Counted from the stretch's first letter, positions 10,967 to 28,207 are shown. The stretch: DNA of 64,000 nucleotides from Adiantum capillus-veneris (GCA_014529385.2 CM043970.1:69524567-69588566), one strand, 5' to 3'. A program made the numbers and translations. The notes: a model not told the origin generated them from the sequence alone.

Positions 10967-13900
10967 ATAACCTACTGTCGTTTAATCCTCCTTTGCTTGG
11001 CTACATGCATTCTTTCTAGCAATTCATTGGTTAGTGGTAAATTGTACTTCTTCAAACAATGTCCACTAATCCAATTAGACATTGGTTCACCATCGAGGGT
11101 GGACAACTTTACTGCTCCACTTGGAGATATATCTTCAATGATAAATGGTCCGTTTCCTTTTTTTCTTAAACTTGGGAATGTGTTGCTTAAGGGAATAGAT
11201 AAAAACTAAGTCCCCTTTCTTGAAGATTTTTGTTATTAGATGGGAATCAACAAACTGTTTTTGTTTCCACTTTTGTGCATATATGTGAGCTGCGGCAGTT
11301 AGACTTTGCCTATCTAGATTTTCTAATTATTCACGTCTTTCTGAAAATTCATGTCCAGTCCACTCAAGATTTTTAGCTACCCTTAATGTCGGCAATAAAA
11401 ATTCTATTGGCAGTATGGCATCAAGACCATAAACAAGGTTAAAGGGTGTAGCATTTAAAGCTATTTGGAATGAAACTCGATAAGCCCATAGAGTTGCATG
11501 GAGATTCATTTCTTAGTCTTTCCTTCCTGAACTAACCACTCTAGTCAATACCGAGATAAGAATTTTATGCGTATGCTTAGCTTGTTCGTTTGCTTGTGGG
11601 TGATAGGAAGCTGATTTGTTATGGATGACCATAAACTCATTAAGAAAATACTCAATTACCTCATTGAGGAAACGAGTTCCCCGATCACTGACAATTTCTA
11701 TTGGCAGTCCATATCTCGTGAATACATACTCATATAAGAATGCGATAGTGGTTTTGGCATCATTCTTCGAGTTGCTTTAGCCTCGGTCCACTTGGTCAAA
11801 TAGTCTGTAGCTACAATGATATATTGAGCTTGGGTTCTATAAGCATGTGGCTGTATTGGCCTAGCAAAATCTATACCCCACTTTGTGAAAGCTGTAGCCC
11901 CCATCATTGGTCTCAAGGGCATGCTATCTACACCTGTTGGAATTTTTGCTCGTTGACAAGCATCACACCTTCGAACATATTCTTTGGAATCTTCAAAAAG
12001 TGTTGGCCGCCATATGCCTGCCATTAAGATTTCTCTTGCGGTGGTCTCACTAGAAAAGTGACCTCCAGCTAATCCAGCATGTGCTTGTTCTATAATTGGA
12101 ATATACTCTTCTTCATTTGCACAAAGACGCAAATGTTGATCCTTACCTCTTCGATACAATTGGTTTCCAATAAGAGAATAGTCTCTTGCTTCAATTTCAA
12201 TTGCTCTTTGACGGTGTTTACTCATATCCATAGGAAAAGTTCGGCTTGATAAGTAAGTAACCAGATAGTTACTCCACTTAGGAACATGCGACATTTGAAA
12301 CAATGTTACATGAGGTATGGGTGTTTTTTTTGACATTGAGGACAATCCTTTACAAAAGATCAAACATCACTCCTCATAGTTGGCCAAAATACTCCAAGTC
12401 TCACGATTCTTTGCATAGTTTGATCTTCCGCAAAGTGAAGTCCTACTATGGTAATATGTGCTTGACTTAGGTACTAGTTTTTCTCTTCAGGATTAATGCA
12501 TAAGAACAATATTCCATCTTGATTTCTTTTGTACAGCCTACCAGCTAGTAATTGATACATAGTCGATTGCTTGATTAATCCTATTGTAATAGGAAGTGGT
12601 ATTTGTGAATCCACTTGAGCTATTGTCATTAATGACACCATGTTTTTCGACCATCGAGGTATCATTTCCATGGAGAACAAATAGGCATCTGGTAGATCAT
12701 CGTCTACCCCTTTAGGTGATTCTCCGGAAATAATCCTTGACAAATGATATGCTCTTTGATGTATAGTGCCCTTTTTTACAACCACAGTGAAATCAAATTC
12801 CAGAAGAATGATGAATCATCTCACTATTCTTCCTGTGCTGCATGGCTTGTTGACAAAACACAACAAAGCTTGGTGGTCTACAAAGAACACAAACTTGTTG
12901 GCTAATAGGTAATGTCTATACTTGTTAATAACAAAGATCATTCCTAACCCTTCTCTTTCAGTGGTAGTGTAATTTTTTTTTGCCATGTTCAACTGTCGGC
13001 TAGCATAAGACATAGGAAAGTCAAATTTTTTGTCTCCTGATTGAGCTAGTATACAACCGATAGCAAATTTGGAAGCATCTACATGTATGTGGAGTTTCTT
13101 ATTCCAATCTGGTGCTTTCAATATTGGAGCTGAGATGACAACTTGCTTAAGCTTCATGAAGGATTGTTCACAGGCCTCGGTCCATTCAAAGTGTGTAATC
13201 AAGATATACATGGGTTTTGCAATTACAGCGTCCATATAAATAAACCGTCTGTAATATCCACAATGCCCCACGAAGGCTTGAGCCCCTTTTATTGTTTTTG
13301 GTCTAGGCAAATCAGCAATAACATGAATTTTATCCAAGTCATTAGCTATGCCATTTTTAGACACCATATGTCCAAGAATTGTTTCTTATCTACCCATGAA
13401 TGTGCACTTTTCAGGATCTACGCAAATACTATAAAGTCTACATTTTTTGAATACCTTTTCAAGATGTTCAAAATGATCAGCTCGGATTGATGAAGGTACT
13501 CATAGATCATCCATATACTCTTCCAAGAATTTTCTCAGTATTCTTTAAAAGCATGGCTCATCAATCTTTCAAAGGTGGCTAGAGCATTAGGTAACCCAAA
13601 AGGCATAACCCGATATACAAAAATACTACATTCATTTGCAAAAGCAGTTTTATGCTGATCTTTTGGGTCAACCAAAAGTTGATTGTATCCCAAAAATCCA
13701 TCTAAGAAACTGTAAGCTTCTTTCTTTGCACCTAGTTCTAAAACATGCTCAGTGATTGGAAGAGGAAAGTTGTCTCTAATGGTAGCTGCATTCACTTTTT
13801 TGAGATTGACACACACTTATAATTTTCCATTCGTCTTGGGTACTACCACAATTGGAGACACCCAATCTGTGTGTTCAATTTCGTAAATGAATTTGGCTTC

Positions 13901-15218
13901 CTTTAGTTTCTCAATCTCTTCTTTGATTTTCCTGGCAAATGCTTCATTATATGTGTATGGCCTTTGTCTACTTGGTTCCGCATCATCTCTCATGGTATGG
14001 TCTGTTGACAAATTTCTGGATCAACACCCTTGAGATCCTTGTAAGACCAAGCAAAGATATCTCGGTATTTCTTTAGCTAGCTTAGCAAAAGATCTTCTTC
14101 TTCCTCTGTTAGGTCATTTGGAATGTAGGCAAGCCTAGGTCCTTCCCCTGGTTCAGCCAAGTCTATCTTTTTCACATTCTCAGACCCTTCGTAGGACTCG
14201 CCCTGTTTTTGTAATTTTCTAACAGGTTGTTCAATAATGATTTTTTGAACTTGGAGAGTATACTTTTTGTAATGGAATGGAATAATCATTCCATCCTTAC
14301 CATCCTCTTATGTGGTTTCCATTTCAGTTGTATATATCTCCTTTAGAGCTTTTCTCAACTCTTGATATTTCTTTTTCCCCTCTACTCGTGTCATGGTTGG
14401 CTCCTTGTCATGTTTGTTTGGCTTTGCTTGAATACCCTTCCTTGTTTTTCTTGATGTTTTTGACATTTATATTTTTTTTTTTGAAGGATATCTGCCAATG
14501 ATTTTGTCCTTGACACAATCATGTGTATCTATCTGCATCGGGAATTGTGTTCTACTAGAGACTGATGGCATAGGTCTAGCTTTCACATTTTTGGTGTCTC
14601 TTTTGCGTCTATACCATTTTTGTCTTGTCGATTTTTGGTTAGGAAATTCAAAAAAAAATCCTCCCCTCCTTTCACGAGTAGCTTAGCTCTCACATGTTCT
14701 TTTTCTGACCCCGAATCTTCTGAGGTAGTTGAGTGCTCATCCAACTCATCTGTTGCATTGTAGTAGAGGTCTGAAAAGACTTGTTGAGCTTTCATCAAGT
14801 CCTTGGGTTCCTCACTTCCATCTTCAATGTTAAGGCTTGAAATCGTTTGGATGGGAATTATGTAGTAGCCATCCTCATTGCAAAATTGAGTAGGCATTGA
14901 CGTATTCACACATACATCCATTGTCGCTAAAATTTGAGTCCACTCAAATGGCTCAAACAAATGCTCTGGAAAGGGTTCAGGTACATATGCTTTGTCTGTG
15001 CAATCCCTTTCTAAGATACATCCTTCTCATTTTAAGCTCCCGGTTTTTGAAGCTCCACACATCCAAATAGGACTGTCTTTGTTTAACCAAGATAGAAGCT
15101 TAGTTTCAGTCAAAGAAACTGAATCGAACTCTTGTATGGGCATTTTCATGACATCTCTATAGGTGTGATCTTTTAGATTAACCCTTGTTATGGATCCCAC
15201 TTGCTTCAAGTACAGATA
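10967..15218 (-). pseudogene. pol: Element A pol: RT, RNase H, integrase (broken)
   Basis: Polyprotein that copies element RNA into DNA and integrates it. In order on the minus strand: a linker (15218-14080), reverse transcriptase (about 14011-13400; KTNGKL, FLDGFLGYNQL, active site YMDD at 13506-13517), RNase H (13100-12820; VDASKFAIG, TTEREGLGM, FVDHQALL), a connection segment, then two integrase zinc-binding domains (about 12470-12340 and 12110-11935), each HX6H...CX2C. The integrase core follows (WGIDFARP, SDRGTRFLNE) with a C-terminal domain ending at 10967. The usual catalytic Glu context NGQAE reads NEQAK, so the Glu is replaced by Lys. Stops include TAA 13817-13819, one just after YMDD, TAG 12474-12476 and one at 11515. 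Domain order is normal for Ty3/gypsy apart from the duplicated zinc domain. Confidence 0.8.
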
Positions 15219-15373
15219 TGTCATGCCAAGGGTAGGAATATAGGAGGGCACGGCCCTGGCCAAGGGCAGATGGATACACATGCAGTACAAGGGCTATATA
15301 TAGGAGGGCCAAGGGCCTATATATAGGTATGCTTGGGTGGTTAGTGGGATGTCTATCTTCCTATGTCCTTTCA
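15219..15373 (+). repeat. N1 left (5') LTR
   Basis: Starts TGTCATGCCAAGGG and ends ATGTCCTTTCA. Contains GGGCTATATATAGG and, inverted, GGGCCTATATATAGG, so a TATA-type promoter core lies within a small dyad. Matches 20757-20911. Confidence 0.9.
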
Positions 15374-15374
15374 T

Positions 15375-15386
15375 TGGTCTCAGAGC
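15375..15386 (+). promoter_or_regulatory. N1 primer binding site, initiator Met tRNA type
   Basis: TGGTCTCAGAGC, one base after the left LTR, differs at one position from the plant initiator Met tRNA complement TGGTATCAGAGC. Copia elements C and E in this window use the exact form. Confidence 0.75.
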
Positions 15387-15438
15387 TAGGGGAGAAGGAG
15401 AGGGAAGCCTGCATGGTCGTGCGTGAAAGCAAGGTCTT

Positions 15439-15444
<6 letters not shown>

Positions 15445-15525
<81 letters not shown>
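15445..15525. repeat. (CT)n microsatellite 1 in N1
   Basis: About 80 bp of almost uninterrupted CT. It gives long false ORFs of Ser-Leu or Arg-Glu on both strands. It lies in the N1 interior about 70 bp after the left LTR. Confidence 0.95.
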
Positions 15526-15527
<2 letters not shown>

Positions 15528-15624
15528 ATGGAAGCTCCGACAGGTGGGGGACGAGCAACGCGCAGCAAGCAAGATCGAGGCTTTGGAAGAAGCTTGGCAT
15601 TCTTGCTTTCTCTCAAAATCAAAG

Positions 15625-20740
<5,116 letters not shown>

Positions 20741-20743
20741 TCC

Positions 20744-20756
20744 AAGGGGGGAGTAA
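20744..20756 (+). promoter_or_regulatory. N1 polypurine tract
   Basis: AAGGGGGGAGTAA lies directly before the right LTR, the expected priming site for plus-strand DNA synthesis. Confidence 0.75.
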
Positions 20757-20911
20757 TGTCATGCCAAGGGTAGGACTATAGGAGGGCATGGCCCTGGCCA
20801 AGGGCCGATGGATACACATGCGGTATAGGGGCTATATATAGGAAGGCCAAGGGCCTATATATAGGTACGGTTGGGTGGTTAGTGGGATGTCTATCTCCCT
20901 ATGTCCTTTCA
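20757..20911 (+). repeat. N1 right (3') LTR
   Basis: Pairs with 15219-15373. About 10 substitutions in 155 positions by eye and no length change. Followed by the AGATA duplication. Confidence 0.9.
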
Positions 20912-20916
20912 AGATA

Positions 20917-23900
20917 ATTGTTTCCCCAATCTTGGATAAGATGTACCTGCATGAAAGGTCGTCCCAACATGATTTCGTAATTGAGTTTTTTCCCAAAGTC
21001 TACTATGGCAAAAGTGTGTTGATATTCAGTCCCACAGGAATTGACTATCATTTTTTCACGCAGCCCTAATGGTCTTTCAATGTGTCCGTCAACCAATTGC
21101 AATTTCATTCGAGTTTGTCTAATGGCTGGTTGTCCCCAAGATTCCCATACTGCTTTCGTGGCTATGGATATGCCTGCTCCACTATCCAGTATTTCCATGG
21201 TTTCAATGTCATTAGATTTCACTGAAAGGGTTGTGTTTCCTTCTTCCCCTTCGTAATATTCTCCAACTTTGTTCATTGGAATAGATTGAATCTCTTTGTT
21301 GTCCATTTCGTTTTTCAATTTTCCCAAATTGTTTGAGATTAGCCCTGTTATCCCACCTTCTCTAGGGTTTTTTGTAGATCATTCCATAAATATGGTCTGA
21401 GTTTTAACAGTCATCCCAAAGTAAGAGTGCATTGGATGGATTTAGACATGATTGAATGAATGTTGTCTACTTCTAGGGTCTGTTCAGCTCTTTTTACTTA
21501 AGTGGTCTTACACACTATGGATTCATCTTCGTTATCTCCCTAGTAAGAGGGTAATGTTTTCAAGGTTATTAATTTAGACATTCCTGAAGCTTCAGATCTG
21601 TAATCCCCATACAAGGATTGTACATCCATGTCCATATCAAGAGGTAGGTTGTCCAACCAAACTTCCTCTATAGGAGTTGACTTTAGAGTTAGGCTCCCAT
21701 CATTGATCTCTCTAACTTTTTTCCATAAGTGTCCTGGCCAGTCTTCCTCCACAAATGGAATTCCATCTAAGGCATCTTCGCTATCTGGCACTATAAGTTA
21801 TGGTTCTTTTGTTTCAAGGTGGGTATCTACCACCACTTCGGATTTTGCTTTAGTTTCTCTTACCACAAGCTCTTCAGGTTTTGCGAGATACTTTCAAGCT
21901 TGGGTTTTTGTTTTTCCAGCATTTCTTGCGTGATTCTTACCAAATTTTGATAAGCTTTAAGTTTATCTACTTCTATGTCTGGAGAAGGACAGTTTTTCCA
22001 TTTGTTTTCCATGTTTTGGCCTGCTTTAAGTCCTGCTTTAAGTCCTGCTTGGTAGGCTTCCAAGGCTACATTAATAGGCTCAAAAATTTTGTCAACCAAA
22101 ATTGATCCTCCAGATTTCAAGGTTGTTTCTTTCATTTCACTTCCAGTTTCTTTCACCTTTTTCTAGAATAGCTTTTCTGCTTTCTCCTCGATTTCAGCTC
22201 ATTGTTTTTGTTTTGTCATCTCATATCTTTTGCTTCTGCTTCTTTTGATCCTTTGAGAGATTTTTTTTGTAATTTCGAATCATCAGAGGAGTTGTGTTTC
22301 TTTTTTTTAGCTTGGTCTCTACTGATTACCTTGATTGGAACAATCAGTTCACTCTTAGATGAGCTACTAGATATCACTTGGACTACATTTACTACTATTT
22401 TACCCTTGTTTAAAGGATATTTAGGGCAATATTCCGAAAAGTGTCCTCCCTTTTTGCAACATTGTATGAAATAAGCTTCAACTAGCTTGAGGTTTTTGTT
22501 ACGCTCTGGGCATTCATTTTTCCTATGATCATCTGCACCACAGTTATGACAGTTTGGTGTTCTTGGCTTAATCATGGGTCTTATCATAGGAGGTTTGACA
22601 CCTTAATTAGCTACGTAATACATTGGTGCGAGCTCTGGTGGAGCATAATTCACAGGTTTCTCCATTGGTGGTGGATGTGAATTATATCAGTCTCCCTCTA
22701 CCATTACTGTAGATGGACTTGGCTCAGCATAGGGTGTAACAGGCACAAGTTCTTGTTCCTCTATGACTCCCTCTGGATGCATGTACTTTACAGGAACTAC
22801 ATTATGTCCTGGATACGGAGGTTGTTGACCCAACACGGGTTGTGGTCTTTCTATACCCATCGGTGGTCTTTGAGCTTCCGCCATATTAGGCTGATATCTA
22901 TACATGGGTTGTCCTTGTGGTCTCATAGGCACGTATTGAACTTTCCCATCATACTTTGGTCCATTTATCCTCGATTGCACACCATTTTTGTGGCCTAATT
23001 GGTTGTCCATGTTGAGGTATCCATTGTCCTGGTCCCCTCATAGGTGCTTTTTGTATGTTGTTCATCCTTTTGAGCATATGTTCTATGGCTGAAAGCGGTG
23101 CTACAACACCACTTGTGTTGGTTTAGTGGATGCTATTTTCTCACTTTGGTTATCCTTAGGGACATCTTCTTCGTTAAAAATATCACAATTGTCTCCTAAG
23201 TCAATAGCATCAGACACACTCTTCTAGGGTTGTATGCTTCTTGCTATGGAGTATAGCATGAAGTTATTTGTTTAGCAGTCCCTCTAGAAACAAAGATACG
23301 AGTCATTATTCTCCAGGTATCTCTAGCCTTGGGCATCTTGCAATGTATTGTTTCATTCGAGTTGCACAATCCCTAATAGACTCACCATGTTTCTAGTTAA
23401 AGCTGTAGATTTGAGCTACCGTATTATGTTTGATCCCCGTTTTAGAACAAGCAGCTACAAATCCTTCAGCTAATGTGTTCAAGTCCATGATTGACCTTGA
23501 TGGAATATTTTGGAACCATATCAATGCTTCTCCTTCTAATGTCATTCCAAACACTTTGAATTGAATATATGATCTGCTCTTGGCACTTGCTTAAAGCTTG
23601 CTAAGTGGTCGTATGGATCCCCTGATCCACTGTATTTTCTTACCTATTTCTGAAAATCAGTTGGTCTGACATGTCTGTTTGGTTCAACTCCTGGTCTTCT
23701 GGGAGCTGGTCCTATTCCGTGTCCTTCAAACCAATTTGTTAAAAATAGTGACTCATGTAGCCCTGGACTGGCCTTAGTCTCACCCGGTTTTCTACATGAT
23801 GAGGTGGTTTTTGGTTTCTTCACATTACTCTCAGATGATCTCTCACGGTGTTCATCTCTTGGAATTGTTTCTGGTCCTTGTTCCAATATCCAATTCCTTA

Positions 23901-24634
23901 TGAAATACCCTTGGTATAACAAATTTGTTGTTATAACAATCCTTAAGCAGGTAGTTTGGTAGGTTTGTTGATCCCTTATCTTTGATCTTGAAGATATAGA
24001 TGATGTTCATGGCTGTTAGTTGTCCTGATTTGGCATGCGACGTCCATAGAAGATCTTTTATGTTTCTATCCTCCCAACAATAGACTTTGATCCTAGGATT
24101 ATCCATACTAAGAGGTTTCAAAGGCCTCAAATCTACTTGATCGTATCCCTCGAATTCTAAAGTTGGTGGTCCTTCGTTTGCTGACATATATGGGATTATG
24201 GTGTTTACTTCTAACCCCCATTTTTCTATCACTTTAGGGTTTTTAACTTGTAAATACTGAGTTCTGTTTCTATCCATGTACATTTTTCCTTGTTTGTTTG
24301 CCCTAATCTGTTCTTCAAAATCAATACCATGGTCATCAATGCGAAGAGCATACTCTTTGTTGGGATCCAGGTAAACCTGAGCTCCATGGAGATTAGTATT
24401 ATAAAAAGAGATTATATGCTTATAGCGCATTGTCGTTCCGGTTTCCGAGTGAGTCGAATAGGAAGACATTTCATATGTTGAATCTAAAAAAGTGTATGAG
24501 ACTTCTTCAAGAATAGTGTGCAAGGAATTGCCTTGATTCACGCTTTCTTTGGTGGATACTCTACTAGAGGTTTCTCTGAGTATGCCCTGATTTCCTAGTA
24601 CACAACCAAATCTAAGGTTCATAAAGACTTGCAA
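20917..24634 (-). pseudogene. gag: Element A gag-protease (broken)
   Basis: Gag builds the particle and the protease matures it. The 5' part (24634-23852, 260 codons) is an open domain of unknown kind, rich in charged residues. A Gag-like core follows at about 23640-23300 (segments GMTLEGEALIWFQNIP and AQIYSF in a damaged frame). A Pro/Gln-rich linker (23010-22690) leads to a CX2CX4HX4C zinc knuckle (CHNCGADDHRKNEC, near 22545) and a second, degenerate one (CKKGGHFSEYC). Next come an acidic region (22160-21540) and the protease (21327-20917), with LDSGAGISIATKAVW, the catalytic DSGA, and IMLGRPFM. The protease C-terminus is cut by N1 and continues at 15218. Several stops (near 22605, 21537 and 21360) break the frame. 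The protease resembles that of element D (DGGAGVSIVTK, ILGRPFM). Confidence 0.75.
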
Positions 24635-25011
24635 AGCCCTGGATAGAGTACTTACCTTTGGATTGACTTGTTGTCAATTTCCACTTGATTCGATTGCAAC
24701 TTTCTGTCAAGCTACCTATTCCTTTTCTGTAGCCTGATTCTTGTATAAACTTGGTAAAGTTAGCTATTCTCTCACAAAGACTGTATAATTTTTGCTAACT
24801 ATTGTTATTGGTCTGTGTGTATCACTTCAAATCAAGCTATGGGAGTCACCAAATTCAGATTTGACTTTGGCAAAAAATCAAAGTATTAATCTGCAACTTG
24901 GAAACTGAGTGAACATGTACCAATTTGGATCCGATTGAATCCAAAATTGCGGGGTGGCTTTGTATTATGGTTGTCTAACACTGTATAAGTTCAAAAGTCA
25001 AAACTCGTGTT
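24635..25011 (-). other. Element A leader, non-coding
   Basis: About 380 bp between the first A ORF and the insertion point of element C. AT-rich, no ORF. I could not recognise a primer binding site or LTR edge here; the sequence resumes at 40146 after element C. Confidence 0.4.
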
Positions 25012-25239
25012 TGTTGGAATTAGGGTTGCAGAGAAACACACACAGCTTGGAGAAGACGAAGGAAGCTCAAGGCACACAATATTGACTGTGTTACTTAGTG
25101 TGCAATGGAAAGATAGATAGCCCTAGAGTGATGGGCGTATATACAATGCACGGGGGGGGGAAAACTCCTAAAGAGGGAAAAAATGCCCCGATGGTCCTAA
25201 TGTGTTCACACACATCACTACCACATGTATATGGTAAAA
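25012..25239 (-). repeat. Element C 3' LTR
   Basis: Plus-strand start TGTTGGAATTAGGGTTGC, matching the right LTR. The far end reads GGTAAAA where the partner has GGTAACA, so the terminal CA complement has mutated. Confidence 0.88.
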
Positions 25240-25253
25240 AATCCCCCCTGCAG
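25240..25253 (-). promoter_or_regulatory. Element C polypurine tract
   Basis: On the minus strand CTGCAGGGGGGAT abuts the 3' LTR, the expected plus-strand priming site. Confidence 0.6.
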
Positions 25254-26150
25254 TGATGCGGTGAACAAGAGCTGTGGCACATGAGTAAAGGGAAGTGCCA
25301 TGCCCTGAGGACATGATCACTCCACAAAGGGAGTAAGCCCAAAGCTTTGCGGAAAGCTTCAAGCTTCTCACGAGACAATGCCTTTGTGAAAAGATCGGCA
25401 AGGTTGTCTTGTGTTGGCACATAAGCCAAGCTGATCTCTCCTGCTGTGAGCCTCTCCCTGACATAGTGGTAATGCACCTCAATGTGCTTTGTGCGAGCAT
25501 GAAAAATTGGGTTCCTCGCAACTGTCAATGTGCTCTGACTGTTAGTGTAGATAGTGTTGGCAGTGTCCTGTTCAACACCCAAATCATCCATAAGGCATCT
25601 GAGCCATATACACTCAACTGTAGCTGTGTAGACTGACCTGTACTCAGTCTCATAACTAGAAGTTGCCACAATAGGTTGCTTCTTGCTCAACCATGATATA
25701 CATGAACTACCAAGCATGAAACAAAAACCACTTGTGGACAGTCACGTGTCAAAATACCCATCCCAATTTGAGTCCAAAAAGCATGTAAGTCTAGTGGAAA
25801 TGATCCGCCCTTAGGATAAATTAAGCCAAGATGTAAAGTGCCTCTAAGGTAGCGAAAAGTCCTCTTGACAGCCTGCCAATGCTTATACCCTAGGCTATGC
25901 ATAAATCTGTTTTCCTGTGAGACTACAAACTGAATATCTGGCCTCATGCTGCATACAAAAATGAGGCATCCAATAGCAGTTTGCTAAAGAGTAACATCAG
26001 CAGGATTGCCAGCATCATGTAGACGCAACTTCAAACTTGTTTCCATAGCAATGGCAAGGTTTACAATCTTCAAGTCCAAACTTACATAGCAATGTCTCTA
26101 TGTAACTTTTCTGACACAAGGCAATACCGCCATCACACTGATTAAACCGT
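25254..26150 (-). pseudogene. pol: Element C pol 3' part: end of RT and RNase H
   Basis: Carries the copia RNase H: SWLSKKQPIVATSSYETEYR, then HYHYVRERL and ADLFTKALSREKLEAF at the C-terminus. Upstream (25947-25700) lies the end of RT (MRPDIQFVVS, YLRGTLHLGLIYP). Frame changes near 25700 and stops near 25985 interrupt it. At 26150 the RT sequence stops at element B and continues at 36171, where the frame matches after removing one copy of CCGT. Confidence 0.8.
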
Positions 26151-26976
26151 TGTCGTGCTGTGACATGTACATAGTGGGAACACATGCTACAAAAGTTATC
26201 TTGTAACTTTTTAGATATACAATTATATTTCCTATAATGTACATATGCATATGTAAGTATAAAAATAAGCTTTCTATCTCATCTTATTATTTATCTCAAG
26301 GGTAATGTATTCTTACTTTACCATCAAAAAAATACTATGGGAAAAGTGTCAATAGCTCCACCTCTTTAACTTGGGGCAAAAAGCATTGATTCTTTCTTTC
26401 TACCATCTCATTATTATCTCACACCCTATCTAGATCCTATATCTAGAGTAATTTCCAATCTATATATATTCTATGTATTTTTCATATTTTTCTTATATTT
26501 CTTTTTAAATAGCTACTAGAAGGGAATCAAATCCTAGTGCGACACTAGGTGGCATGATTTCAAAGATACACTTATTTTAATGCATTATTGCAAGCATGAT
26601 TACAAAACTTTGTCAAGGAGCAATGTCATGCTTTCATATGGCATGAGGTGTACTTTGGAATCAAATGAAAGTCTAGGCTAAGGGGACCACATGAAGACTT
26701 TTGTTGCCAGAAATGGACCCTATGTTGATGAATTTTTTACACAAGGTTCCAATCCAAATTGGAAAATGATTTTAAAATGAAAATCGTAGCTAATGAGCTG
26801 AAGTTTCTGCCCATATTTTTACTTTTTTATTTGGAGCTACGGTTGAGGAGATATGATCAAAATACTGGACCCCAGTCTGCCCACATCATGCAGGGATAGC
26901 TCATTTCCAGCTTTTCCAATTCCTGTTCACACTGGCTCCTCTCTTCTTGTGGAAACCCTTGACGGTTCCCTTCACC

Positions 26977-26983
26977 TATAAAA
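26977..26983 (+). promoter_or_regulatory. TATA box of element B 5' LTR
   Basis: CACCTATAAAAGGGG is a strong plant TATA context. Transcripts starting about 30 bp downstream would carry the small ORFs at 27527-27954 in their leader, ahead of gag. Confidence 0.7.
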
Positions 26984-27526
26984 GGGGACCTCTTCTTCCT
27001 TGGAAGGAACTCAAGCATTCAAGCCATTGATGAGAGGAATTCTTGAGGGAGTGAGTAGTAATGCCTAATTGTACTTAGCCCCATTAACATAAGCCCAAGC
27101 CTACACTTTCTCCTAGAGGAAAACTAGCCATTCTTGTACGCCATCCTTGGAGGATCAACTCTAATCAAAGAAGGTGTTGTACTTGGCGTATCAATCAATG
27201 TTGAATTCTCCCCTCTTCTTCTCTCTCCCATCAATAATGGTGCCGAAGCGTTTCAAGTAAGATGTGTTCTACATTGATGTTTTCTTGATTTCTTGTTGTT
27301 TTCATTTTCATCTCTAATCCAACATATATATATGTATCTAATCTCATCTCCTTAACCAAACCTATCTCTCTCATTCTTAGTAATTCATCCTCTCTAGGTT
27401 CTCTTTGCTACAGGTACATCTCTCCCCGCAGTATCCTTATTGCTTACGGACAAGAATAGGGCTTGGGAGGGAAACTTCTCATCTCTTCACTTCTCTCATA
27501 TCTACATTTCTCACATACTATCCTAG

Positions 27527-27745
27527 ATGAATAACCCACATGATGATAATTTCTATCTCTTTCACTCTGTACGATCTATTAGAATTAACGTATGGATTAG
27601 CCGTAAAATACACTTTCAACAACGTATAGTGTTTCTCTTTGGCCCAGAAAGGCTCAATGAAATACTTCTATCACCGGATCCCATCATACTACCTCTCATA
27701 GACTATAACTTTTCTTTTGACGTAAGCGTAGTTATCTTGCTATGA
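27527..27745 (+). CDS. Small LTR ORF 1 (72 aa), family also in F leader
   Basis: Open frame of 72 codons starting ATGAATAACCC inside the 5' LTR. The product has segments RINVWISRKIHFQQR, VFLFGPERLNEIL and PIILPLIDYNFSFDV. The ORF directly downstream and the ORF at 62382-62597 in element F share the same pattern: I.V...K..QQ.IV.LFG...L.EI..S.NPIILP..DY..SF.VS...LF. Its stop overlaps the ATG of the next ORF (ATGA at 27742-27745). No known domain comes to mind. Similarity across two unrelated elements argues it is, or was, a real protein module. Function unknown. Confidence 0.5.
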   Translation: MNNPHDDNFYLFHSVRSIRINVWISRKIHFQQRIVFLFGPERLNEILLSPDPIILPLIDYNFSFDVSVVILL

Positions 27746-27954
27746 ACCAAGAGGATTTGTACACACAATTAATCCCAATCACTATACAAAATATATATAT
27801 TATGGTAAGCACAAAACTACAATTCCAAAGAACAATTCGTAGCCTATTTGGGCAGCAAAGATTGAATGCCATTAACTCATCTGTTAACCCTTTCATATTA
27901 CCCATGATACGATATGACCATAGCCTTGATGTTTTCATCTTTGTGTTATTTTGA
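27742..27954 (+). CDS. Small LTR ORF 2 (70 aa), homologue of ORF 1
   Basis: Starts at the ATG that overlaps the stop of ORF 1 and encodes 70 residues of the same family: QNIYIMVSTKLQFQR, SLFGQQRLNAI, PFILPMIRYDHSLDV. ORF 1 and ORF 2 look like a tandem duplication. Both are kept open in both LTR copies, although two LTRs from one insertion start identical, so this alone is weak evidence of selection. Confidence 0.48.
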   Translation: MNQEDLYTQLIPITIQNIYIMVSTKLQFQRTIRSLFGQQRLNAINSSVNPFILPMIRYDHSLDVFIFVLF

Positions 27955-28160
27955 CATTTTCTTTTGTGTTCTTTCTTTGTGCGTGTGAGTGCAAGAGAGA
28001 ATGGGTGGGATTCTTTGATTGTACTTCTTTCCAAACCCTAGTCTTCATGGCATCTATGGTTTAACTCCTTCATATAGTTTTTGTCGAGTTCTCTCACAAA
28101 CTGTCACAGCCATAAGCCCGGTGCTTTCCTGGCAAGACCGCAAATTTCTCGACATATTTT

Positions 28161-28180
28161 TGGTGAACCCGACGCGAATC
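28161..28180 (+). promoter_or_regulatory. Element B primer binding site, tRNA-Trp type
   Basis: TGGTGAACCCGACGCGAATC, six bases after the 5' LTR, matches the complement of the 3' end of plant tRNA-Trp as I remember it (CGTCGGGTTCACCA end), with one mismatch. Plant Ty3/gypsy elements more often use Met, Asp, Lys or Arg tRNAs. Confidence 0.6.
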
Positions 28181-28207
28181 TGCTAGGGTGAGAGTTTGGG
28201 GGTAACC

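Larger units (their letters stand above)
26151..28154 (+). repeat. Element B 5' LTR, 2,004 bp
   Basis: Starts TGTCGTGCTGTGACATG and ends AAATTTCTCGACA. Near-identical to 34169-36170, with a few dozen scattered substitutions by eye. Contains a TATA box at 26977-26983 and, about 550 bp further on, two small ORFs. Confidence 0.92.
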
